Source of the DNA: Nageia nagi
Taxonomy: Eukaryota > Pinophyta
NCBI GenBank assembly: GCA_050084985.1
Contig: JBITNC010000001.1
Span: forward strand, 163,370,001-163,434,000
Direction of reading: 5' to 3'
DNA: 64,000 nucleotides
Below the pieces are notes generated by a model, which saw nothing but the letters and a program-made list of their open reading frames with translations, was not told the origin of the DNA and ran no database searches. This document shows, piece after piece, positions 46,626 to 55,639 of this stretch (position 1 is the first letter of the stretch; the number at the start of each line of letters is the position of its first letter). The position numbers were made by a program, and so were the translations under genes.

Positions 46626-49311
46626 CTATTTACTCTGATATTGTTGTGCTCTTGTAGCTATACCAATCATATGTATTGAATCATCTATAGTCCCTATAAA
46701 TGGTATATCCTTATTATTCCATGTATAATTCATTTGGTTTAGGATAGTTGCCACATTGTTAGCTTGATGTGAAGGTAAGGGGTTTTGATATATCCCTAAA
46801 TTTTGATTCGAAGGCACAATAGGATTATCCACATCTATTTTTCGACTATCTATCAAGTCTTGAATTTTATGTTGTAAAGTTTGACATTTATTTGTATTAT
46901 GTCCTTTTTGCCTATGATAAGCACAAAATTCATTCTCCTTATACCATTTTCTTCCTTTAGCATTAGGATTTTTAGGTTTTATATCAGGTAATGTAATCAT
47001 ACCATTATCACATAATTTTTAAGTATTTCAACTAATGGTTCTAATAATGGGGTAAAATTTCTTTTAGGCTTAGGTTCAACATTTTCTTCAATTTTTGAAG
47101 CTTGACCAGAATTTTCTATCATAGCTATTTGATTATTTTGTGGTTGTTTACTAATATTTTCATATTGATTACCCTTTTTGTATTCTTTTTTCTTGAGTTT
47201 TAGTTCTCCATCTTGAATTTTAACTCTTTCTATAACTACTGCTTGAGCAATAGCTTCTTCAAAAGTTCTATGTTGTTGAATTTGGAGAATACTAGCTATT
47301 GGTCTTAAATAACTTTGGCTAAATAATTTAACCAATTCCTCTTGTGGTATTGTATAAGGCATACTAGTGAGTATAGCCCGCCATCTTGAGATGTAATCTT
47401 GTATAGTTTCATCAGGAAACTGTTGTAATCTTGTAAGATCAGTAATTGAAGATCTTTCTTTAATATTGATTCTAAAATATTCAAAAAATTGATTAGCCAA
47501 TTGTTCGAACGTATATAAACTATGCATAGGTAAACTATTATACCAATCTAAAGCTTGACCTGCGAGTGTCATAGGAAATATACGTAACATTAATGAGTCA
47601 TCATTGGCTATCTGATAGCTAGAAAATGTAAATTTTCTCAAATGTTCTTTGGTTTCTTCTCTTCCCTTAAATGATTCTATTTTAGGAAATTCAAATCTAT
47701 ATGGTAATTTCTTTTTTGGGACACTTGGATGAATAGGTTCATTGCAAATATTTTTATAATTTAACTTTTGAATTCCTTGGACATTCATTTCTCGATTTAT
47801 AAAATCCTTCAGAAAATCTTCTAATTCTTTATCAGTTCTATGACCTTGAGTGTGTCTATGATATCTCCGAGTATTCGGATCCTTTTTCAAAATTGATCTC
47901 GAAGTGTAAGACTCATAGTTAGAAGGAAACTCTGATGGTGGTGGAGGCAATATTTTAAGAGGTGAATGATGTCATGGAATAGGGATTTTAGGAGGTTTTT
48001 GGGAAATACCTTTTCCATATAGATTTTTTCCTTTGTAATCAGGTTGTCTTGTTTGATTTTGGGTTTGTTCAACCCAACTTTTAATGGAATCTTGCTTTTA
48101 TTCATCATATAATTTTTACAGTTCTAGTTCTTTATCCATTTCCTTTTGTAATAAAATGGCTATCTCTTTATCCATCGCTTCTTGTTTGTTCAAGTAAGGA
48201 TCTTGATATCTTTGTATTTTACTTCTTTTAGGAGTTTCAGATTTCGAATTTTTTATTTTTTGATATTCATCCCACTGTCTTTGTTTTTCTTTCTCCATAC
48301 GTAGATATTGTTCCCTTCTTATTTTTTCATTCTCTAATTCTTTAAGTTGTAATTCTTGTAAACGAAGTTGAATCTCATGTTCTTTATGAAGTCTTTTCTT
48401 TTCTTGTTCTAGGAACTCATTTCTTTCTTTGTTTGCTTGTTCTTGTTCTATGAATTTCTTTTTATCTCTAAGAAGTTTATCTTCCATTTCTTTTAATTTA
48501 TTTTCTTGTTCTTGAATTTTAATGAATTCGTTAACTTTTCTATTTTCTTCCTTTAAATGATATTGCATCTCTGCGGCCTTTTTAATATCATCAGCATACA
48601 TTTTCGTGAATTTTTGATCGACTTTTGTTTTATATAATCGTTGTTCTTTTAGTTCTTCATAAGAAGCTATCTCTTCTATTTTAAACTTAGATGTCCTTCT
48701 ATGTAATCCTCCATTTGAAGAATAAGATATTTCTGTTTGCTTCATTGAAGGAGCTCTTTGAGATAAATTACTCATAGGTATTGATACTTCATTTTCTCCT
48801 AATTCGAGAGATTTATGAGAAAAGGAAGATCCCTCTTTTCGGATTAAAAAACTAACTTTTCGACCATCTGATAATAGATGTATGACTCTTTCATATTTAA
48901 CTTTATATGGCTCAATCTCTGGTACCGCTATGGTTTCGGCCCGAGATTTATCCTCGTCCATTTCTAAGTTATCATGCCTATGATTTAGTTTTTTGATAAA
49001 CTAGAAGATGTCTTAGGAATAGTCCTATAATTAGCTAGGCGACAATGAATTTCAATTAACTCTTCATCTAACACTTGCATTCTAGCCTTGGTAATAGGAT
49101 CTTCTATACTTTGTCTTTGCAATCTAGATTCATCATAACCCCAATCCCAATCTTTACTTTCATAACAAACTACCCGTGGATCTGATTCATCTAAAGGAGG
49201 TGGCCTCCTAACCAAATACTCTATCAGATCCATATTGTTTGGATCTATTTCTTGTATTTCAAATGGGTGTTCTCAAATTTTCTTAGCGGTCATACTTCTA
49301 GTTTGAACCAT
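46626..49311 (-). pseudogene. Gypsy gag (nucleocapsid/capsid) polyprotein
   Basis: The start ATG at 49309-49311 gives MVQTRSMTAKKI, a typical gypsy gag beginning, then a TGA and one frame change near 48990. Residues about 200-330 are highly charged coiled coil (Lys/Glu/Gln, 48116-48800). The capsid core is at 47000-47700: PKIESFKGREETKEHLRKF, MTLAGQALDWYNSLP, FEQLANQFFEYF, ETIQDYISRWRAILTSM. After another shift a CHHC zinc knuckle appears at about 46920: FCAYHRQKGHNTNKC, that is C-x2-H-x4-H-x4-C, the variant seen in Tat elements. It packages the RNA. Its long coiled-coil N-terminal half is unusual in size. Confidence 0.9.
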
Positions 49312-51224
49312 TTTTTTTTTAGATATTATAAACAAACATCGTAAAAAAGAAACTCTATTTTTATCTTTTATTATGTTTTCGAGAAAAAAATTTAATGCAC
49401 AAACATCCTATATGCAAACTTACTTTTAACGATGTGATTATCTTTCTTAACTTTTTCACATATTTTTAATGTCTGAGTTAAATGAACGATATGAGTTGTT
49501 CATTTTTAATCTTTTTAATTTTCCTAGTTTGTTTTGACTAGTCAAGTGTTAAACAAGGTAGGTTGGGTAATTCTAAGTAATGTTTACAAGTTTCTATGGC
49601 TTTTGGCTTGGTTCTAGATGAGCCTCCTTTTTTGAATCCTACCTAAAAGAAAGTCACCTTGGTCATCACCTCCAAGTGTAACTGGCTCTATGGCTTCAAG
49701 TGTGTTATGTCGGTGGGTACAAAGAAGTAAGAATTAATGGTTGGTAGTGACATCCAACTCGTTAATGTTCAATTATTCCTTTAAGGCCTTATGAAATGCA
49801 TTTAAACAAGTAAAATACATTTATGCATACTACCCTCCCAAACATTCATGTCCATTTACTTATCTTATCTTAATGTGATGCAATCAAAGTTTATTTTAAG
49901 TGAACTTTGACCTTAATAAACCTCGTTGTTCTTTTTTAATTATAATGTGATTCATTATCCAACCTCTTAATGATGTTAATTAATTCCTTCCAGCTGTGGA
50001 AGTTTTTATATGTGATAAATTTCCTCTTCTTACTAGTCACATATCTCTTCGACCTCCAATGGAGTGGTAAGAGCAGACTTAGTAAAAAGCCATTAAGTGT
50101 AGATAAATTAATTAAGTGAGGTTCAATTACTCCTCCAAGAGTCATATATCCCTTCGACCTCTAATGGAGTGGTAAGGGCAGACATCTTTAAGAGTGTTAA
50201 TGTGAAGTATATTTCCAAATAAGATGTGCATAAATTTTACCTCTTTCACTTAACTTATTTCTGATCACTTAAGATCGCTTAAAGCGCAAAAGTGAGAGCA
50301 TACTTTGTTAAATGAAAGTACTTAGTGTATTCGAATCCCTCCAATTCATTAACCTTTTAATATGATTTACACTACCCAAAACTTGATTTATTTTCCTTAA
50401 GTTCATTCTTTTTAATGTGATTCATTTACTCCTTCCAATTGTGGAAGTATTATGTGTAATAAATTACCTCCTCTTACTAGTCACATATCCCTTCGACCTC
50501 CAATGGAGTGGTAAGGGAAAACTTGGTAAAAGGTCATTATGTGTGGGTAAATTAACCAAATTAATGATAGTGGGAATGTGAAAGAAAAGAAAAATTAATT
50601 ACTCCTTCTTATCAGGTCTATTCTGGTCACCTAAGATCGCATGAAGCGCAAAGGGAGAGCATAAGTAGACAAGATAAAAAGTATTAATGTGTATGTACCC
50701 TTCACCCAAAACATGAAAATAAATACATAACATTTTACATAAAGTAAATTAATAAAAAATGCATTTAACCTTTTCTACCCATTCTTATATGCATTCTAGG
50801 CAAAGGAATCACATTCAAAAGTATCCTTCCATTTTAACAATATATTATATATTTTATTTTATTTTTTATTTTTTATTTTTTTTAGAAATAACAAAAGGAG
50901 GAAAAATGACCTAGAATATGAGTCGTCGATGTTTAAACAGAGATCGCTGGCATTTATTCTGAGTCACCGATGTCCGATTCCAATTGCTGGCATTTATAAT
51001 GAAATTGTCGATGTTTAGTTTGGATTACTTTATGAATCGCTGGCGTTCCTTTTGAGTCATCAGCGTCTGATTCCAATCGCTGGCATTTCTGTAACAGATT
51101 TCCTAAAAAGCATAGAACACAAAATTTAAAGTCAGTATATGGAAAAATTCAAATAAACTAGATAACAGAAAGGTAAAATCATTTGTAACATAAACAAAAA
51201 ACCTCCCTATCAATAACGGAAGGG
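49312..51224 (-). repeat. Gypsy 5' leader with internal repeats
   Basis: Non-coding, about 1.9 kb between PBS and gag. A 40-bp motif (CATATC-x-CTTCGACCTC-x-AATGGAGTGGTAAG) recurs at about 50038, 50142 and 50485. A second motif (CCTAAGATCGC...GAAGCGCAAA) recurs at about 50268 and 50626. Close to the PBS (50925-51090) TCGCTGGC-x-TTT and GTCA-x-CGATGTC-like motifs alternate and resemble the GC-rich part of the LTR. Packaging or regulatory roles are possible but not shown. Confidence 0.8.
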
Positions 51225-51241
51225 CCCTCCTTCTAGTGCCA
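51225..51241 (-). other. Primer-binding site of the gypsy element
   Basis: Minus strand TGGCACTAGAAGGAGGG, three bases inside the 5' LTR end. It begins TGG as required to pair with a tRNA CCA end; I did not assign the tRNA. Confidence 0.85.
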
Positions 51242-51244
51242 GAA

Positions 51245-52095
51245 TGTTGCAGTGAAAATAGAGCTGGAATGTAGAATAACATAAAATACAATTATTCTTA
51301 AATTTTCACTGAACCTCAAATTATGTAAAATAGGTAGAAATGTTGTAATTATAAAGTGATATTGATTTTCATCTCAAACTACAATTTGCACTTGGAAGGG
51401 ACTTTTACAAATGCCATTTGCCAAAATGAAGGTATTAGATCTTCATTGTTTTTGATTTGCTTGCTTCTCTCCTTGATATGAACAACCTGTAAATCCTACA
51501 CACATGCAAAAGAAAATAACATCAAAGCATCTATGTATGACATGTATTAAATTGAAACTAGCATAAAATAATAAAAGGTATGACCTCACAAGATTTTGGC
51601 AGCATTATCCTACTTCAAAAATATGGGTCAAGATCGGTTCCTATTGCTTTGTATTGGCTTGTATTTATAGATTTTGGGTGAGATTTTCCAAGGCTAGTAA
51701 GGGGAAGTGAAAAGCCACCGTAGGTCGTAACTGACCCCCTCTATCCACATCATCTTGGAAGAATGAAACATTTCAACTTTCTCTTGTTGTTTTGGTTTCT
51801 TGTTCGGCTGTTACAGAGTCATCGACGATTACTAGGCGAACATCGATGATCACCTCAAAACATCGACGATTGTTTTGGGTCGCTGGCTATTGGTTTTCAA
51901 TTTTTGTAACAATATTAAAATGACCACCAACTAGCCAATTTTACCTAAAAAGAGTCATGTGACCACCCATTTTACATGTACTCGACGGGAGCTATCCAAT
52001 AATATGGTTTTTTTAAACCTATTTTATATTATCGCGAAGAATTATGATTATTTCAATGTTTACTAGTTAAAAAGGGACATTTTTAGGTGTCTACA
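51245..52095 (-). repeat. 5' LTR of the gypsy element
   Basis: 851 bp, same length as the 3' LTR. A TATAAATA box (plus-strand 51662-51669) about 430 bases from the LTR start is a plausible promoter for minus-strand transcription of gag-pol. Confidence 0.97.
51662..51669 (-). promoter_or_regulatory. Likely TATA box of the gypsy 5' LTR
   Basis: Minus strand CTATAAATACAAG, conserved in both LTRs. Confidence 0.65.
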
Positions 52096-52100
52096 CTACT
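52096..52100. repeat. Target-site duplication of the gypsy element (CTACT, right)
   Basis: Second copy of CTACT; see 34234-34238. Confidence 0.97.
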
Positions 52101-52800
52101 AAAGAAAGTAGCCAAGATAGATAAAAGGAAAGTGAAAGGGTTGGAGATGCCACAAGAAAAAGCATTGAAGTCTCAACTTACCAAATTGGAATATAGTATT
52201 ATGCATCAAGCAAGTAGTGGAGGGGCGAAGATTATAGATGTTTGATTTGTAAGTATATTTACTGTATGTAATTATTTTTAATGATATACATAAATGATTT
52301 TTAATATAGTATTAATTAACATTTTTTGTAGTTGAGAGATTTCAAATGATTTCCTGATGATAATGAATGCTAATATGGCATCATATATGGTTACCACGCC
52401 TTGAGCAACATGTTGAATGTTGGTGTAGTAATTTCAATTAATAAAGGCATATCATGAAGTTATTATAGATGATGCATATGTTTTGTAAGTGTGATTGTAA
52501 TTACACTAATATTTATTTTCTTATCATTTGTAGGTGAGTACTGCATCGTAGGGGGTGCATCGCAAGGCCATCAGGGTGCATAGTAGGAGGGTGATTTGTT
52601 GTCTACACGAGACATGAGATGTAATGATTTTTTTGATGATGAGCTTGCATGTCCTAGTAGGGTAGGTGTAGTCATCATGGTGGCATAGGTATTGAGTCAG
52701 GTGATGATCAGTCAGGTGGTGGTAGCAAGTCTATAGGTACTAAGTCTAGATCTAGAAATGAGGTTGATATTAAGGACTAGTAGTACTATCATTTTGTACT
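52101..52800 (+). pseudogene. Second CACTA gene, 3' exons
   Basis: The exon cut at 34238 continues here: KKVAKIDKRKVKGLEMPQEK, ALKSQLTKLEYSIMHQASSG (52101-52240), open until near 52243. A later stretch (about 52535-52780) is Gly/Ser/His-rich with several breaks. I could not fix the last exon. The helical SQLTKLE segment would suit a dimerising or DNA-binding protein, but this is inference. Confidence 0.5.
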
Positions 52801-52918
52801 CATGATGCAAATAGTACCATTGTATCATTTTTGAGATATCATGTGGAAATTTTGACACAGACATGTATATCATTTAGAGGTATTTTTATGTATAGATGTA
52901 TATCATTTTTGCTTATTT

Positions 52919-52957
<39 letters not shown>

Positions 52958-53334
52958 ATTTTGACATATTTTGATGTGGATGTTATCATGGTTTTGTTGA
53001 GCCATATTTTGGCATATATATTTTAGCATAATTTCATGTATTTTTACCCATTTTGTTGTATTTTTATGTAATATTATTGGTATATTTTAACGTAAGATTC
53101 ACATATCAAAATAGGATTATGATTGACTTATAGTTCACGTATATTGTAGCGTATGATTCATGTATATTGTAGCATATGATTCACATATTATTTTGGAATG
53201 TATTTGATTCACATATTATTTTACCATACGATTAATGAAATTGGAACATTATTTTGACGGATGATTGGATTTTAAATGGAAATGGGAAAATATATTAAAT
53301 ATTAAAAATAATTTTTTTTATAATTTTTAGAAAA
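52801..53334. repeat. CACTA interior: AT microsatellite and 24-bp-type repeats
   Basis: (AT) run at about 52919-52954, then about five irregular units of GTATGATTCA(C/T)-x-TATATT between 53090 and 53240. No gene seen. Confidence 0.7.
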
Positions 53335-53675
53335 AATAGATGCAGTTTGGATGCAACAAGGAAAAAATGACATAAAAAAGGACCCCTTATGATGCAATTT
53401 TTGATGCAAAAATTGGCCCCTAAGGAGGAAAATAAAAGATGGAAAAAATGAATCCATATGTAAATTTAGATGCAAATAAGGACACCTTCCAATGCAAACA
53501 AATGATGCAAAAAGTGGCTTTAAGGATGCAAAAAATTGATGAAAAATAGCCTAAAAAGGATGCAAAATTTGATGCAAATTATGGCATAGAATTTGCATCA
53601 GAAAAAAGGAAAAAAAAAAAATTACAAATTATTTTGATGTAAAAAAGGATGCAAATCAAGTATAATTTAGTAGTG
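53335..53675. repeat. CACTA right subterminal and terminal region
   Basis: About ten copies of GATGCAA(A/T) between 53339 and 53656, ending TTTAGTAGTG. It mirrors the left end. Confidence 0.8.
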
Positions 53676-53678
53676 TTT
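53676..53678. repeat. Right target-site duplication of the CACTA element (TTT)
   Basis: TTT after ...TAGTAGTG; see 9965-9967. Confidence 0.75.
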
Positions 53679-55124
53679 CCAACCATTGCAACTACCTAGT
53701 TCAAGAACCAAATGTTATTCCCTAGCAACTTATTTTGGTACAAGAGTAGCTAACCCCTATGGCCACTAAAGCTTTGGAAAATATATTTATTTCTCAATAT
53801 CCCCTAATTTTCCAACAATTGGAGGTGGCTATTCAATATCCTATGATGTTTGGACCCTTTGGTTCATCTATTTGGTCAAGGCCTTTGATTGCCTCTACTA
53901 TCTCTACTCCTCCTCCAGTTTAGAAAGTAGAGGGAAATTTAAACTTCAAGTCTCTCCATTTTTGTAGTCCTCATCAGGAGGGCTTTGATGGCCATGTAGA
54001 TAAAAGATGACAAACTTTTATCACCTATTGCTAGGTAACCTTTTCTCAAGGTGATACTAATGCTTTCAAGGCCTTGGTTGATTTAGGGAACTTTGAGAAT
54101 AGCATGGATTTTTAGGTCCATGATACTCCTCAATGATTTTTTATTCCTAAAGTGTTAAAGTATTGATATACCTAGTTTGAAAATACACAATCCACAATGA
54201 GTTATCAAATGCTGCTCACTTGTATTGTAATCTTGATTTCATTTTTTTGCAAGATATTAAAGTTGCTAACTTTATTTTGTAGTGTACCTATTCCATTCTT
54301 TTATCAAGGGACCCTTTTTCATACTAATCACTATCTTGGGAGAAGAGATTATATCACATTCATTTCCCCAAGATGATATTTGAATGTTATTTCTTAGGGG
54401 GTTCTTAGGGGTTTGACCCTTCCAACAAAGCAATTTGGATTTTGCTTGACTTTCATGGCAAGCCTTTTGGCATTATCAATATCTATGCTTCTAATGATCA
54501 CAAGAATGGTGTACCTTATGGATGTGGCTTGCTTTGCCACTTCCCTTTGCCACTTAGGTTTTATGTGGGGAATTCAACATGGTGGAAAAGTAATTAGATA
54601 AGAAAATTCAATATCCTTGGTAGTGGAGTATGGGAGAAAGAGAGGCTTGGTTTTTTATGAAAAATAAACTAAGTCTTTTTATCCCAACTTTGGTTTCACC
54701 CTAAAGCTTTTCCAAAAGCTCACTAGTTTACTTGGTCCAACTTTCAAAGTGGTGATGCTCGAGTTCTCAAAATTCTTGATCATGCTATGTTATCAGAGAG
54801 TGATTCCTTTCATTTTACTTGAGTTTATCCTTTGAACCCCTTTATGATATTTTTCCCTAATACCACCTTATCTGATCATGCTCTTATCTTGTTTGACATC
54901 TCTCAAGATCATACCTCCCATAGGGTTTTCACTTCCCAATTTCATATTAATATCTCTTTTCTACAAAGTGATTATATGAAAGCCTATATTTGTTACATTT
55001 AGATTTTCATTCCTTGGCCTTCTAGGATATCACATTGGATTTAATGGTGGAATGATACAATCACAAAAACTACTTCCACTCTCTACATTCTTGCTATTAA
55101 GGTAGTTAAGAGGAGAAGGAAAGT
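53679..55124 (+). pseudogene. Same LINE, ORF1 3' part and ORF2 endonuclease
   Basis: The frame that ended GENEEWQVV at 9967 goes on here as SNHCNYLVQEPNV and stays readable, with stops, to about 54137 (MATKALENIF, SPHQEGFDGHVDK). ORF2 then begins: IFLQDIKVANFIL-like block near 54245, then in shifting frames FHGKPFGIINIYASNDHKNG (about 54450-54510), FTWSNFQSGDARVLKILDHA (about 54728-54785) and LSDHALILFDI (about 54868-54900). These are the N-(I)YA-x-ND, F-TW-x-N and SDH blocks of the L1-type apurinic-like endonuclease, which nicks the target DNA. It is cut at 55124 by the copia element. Confidence 0.82.
55120..55124. repeat. Target-site duplication of the copia element (AAAGT, left)
   Basis: AAAGT here versus AAAGC at 63423-63427: four of five match, and the mismatch is a C/T transition. 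Confidence 0.7.
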
Positions 55125-55619
55125 TGTTGGAATGTATAATGCATTATTGTAAAGGTTTGTATTAATCCTCTTTGTAAATTCACTAATACTTAAGGGTTTC
55201 ATTAAATACCTTAAGTATTTAGTGAATACGATAATGTAACTTGTCCTACACTCCATGTCATGAGCATGCCCCTTGGGTAAAAGGGAGTGCATGTCATGCT
55301 TTTGTACATTAGGTAAAAGGGTGATCCAAAGAGGGATTTTGTCCTATAAATAGAAAGCTCCCTCTTTGTGATCACACACCAATTTGTGGATTAAATTTAT
55401 GCTATAGGATAGTGTTTAGGAGGAAAATTTAGGTGGATCGTAAGAGTTCATATTGGTGAATGAACTGAGATCTAGTTAATGGATGTACTCCTAGTTAGAG
55501 GAACCACTTACATCTTGTGTTATGTTGTGAGATTGCTCTATGAGTTATTTAGATGTATTTGTGAGCTTTCAAGAGATATTGGTTGTTTAAGAATTATATT
55601 GTTAATGTTAGTTCCTTCA
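55125..55619 (+). repeat. 5' LTR of the copia element
   Basis: 495 bp, TGTTGGAATG...GTTCCTTCA. TATA box at 55345-55352. Confidence 0.95.
55345..55352 (+). promoter_or_regulatory. Likely TATA box of the copia 5' LTR
   Basis: CCTATAAATAG, also present in the 3' LTR at 63148-63155. Confidence 0.65.
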
Positions 55620-55622
55620 AAT

Positions 55623-55634
55623 TGGTATCATAGC
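55623..55634 (+). other. Primer-binding site of the copia element
   Basis: TGGTATCATAGC, one change from the common initiator-Met tRNA complement TGGTATCAGAGC, a few bases after the LTR. Confidence 0.9.
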
Positions 55635-55639
55635 TTGGT

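Larger units (their letters stand above)
34239..52095 (-). mobile_element. Ty3/gypsy Tat-lineage LTR retrotransposon, 17,857 bp
   Basis: Two 851-bp LTRs in direct orientation, a 5-bp CTACT duplication, a primer-binding site, a polypurine tract, and gag-PR-RT-RNase H-archaeal RNase H-integrase in gypsy order on the minus strand. The second RNase H places it in the Tat/Ogre group. Between integrase and 3' LTR lies about 6 kb of extra sequence: a sense ORF (40054-41265) and an antisense PMD gene (35793-38190). The LTRs differ at about 33 of 851 sites by my hand count, mostly transitions with no indel. All ORFs carry stops, so it is non-autonomous now. Confidence 0.96.
9968..53675. mobile_element. 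Giant CACTA (En/Spm) transposon with nested insertions
   Basis: The left end starts CACTACTACC and the right end finishes TTTAGTAGTG, whose reverse complement is CACTACTAAA. The ends share 8 perfect bases, and after a diverged stretch the block TTTG-x-x-TCCTTTTTT-x-CATC aligns on both sides. Both ends are rich in GATGCAAA/TTTGCATC subterminal motifs. A TTT duplication flanks it, and removing 9968-53675 plus one TTT joins the LINE ORF1 frame without a shift. The element holds a TNP2-type transposase (-, 11.0-14.6 kb) and a second spliced gene (+, from 33.1 kb), the two-gene plan of En/Spm elements. Of its 43.7 kb, 17.9 kb is a later gypsy insertion and at least 7 kb is a hAT-like unit. It is no longer active. 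Confidence 0.82.

Noticed and set aside
55623-55634. A tRNA-Met gene fragment
   Set aside because: It matches only the 3' end complement used as the copia primer site, directly after the LTR.
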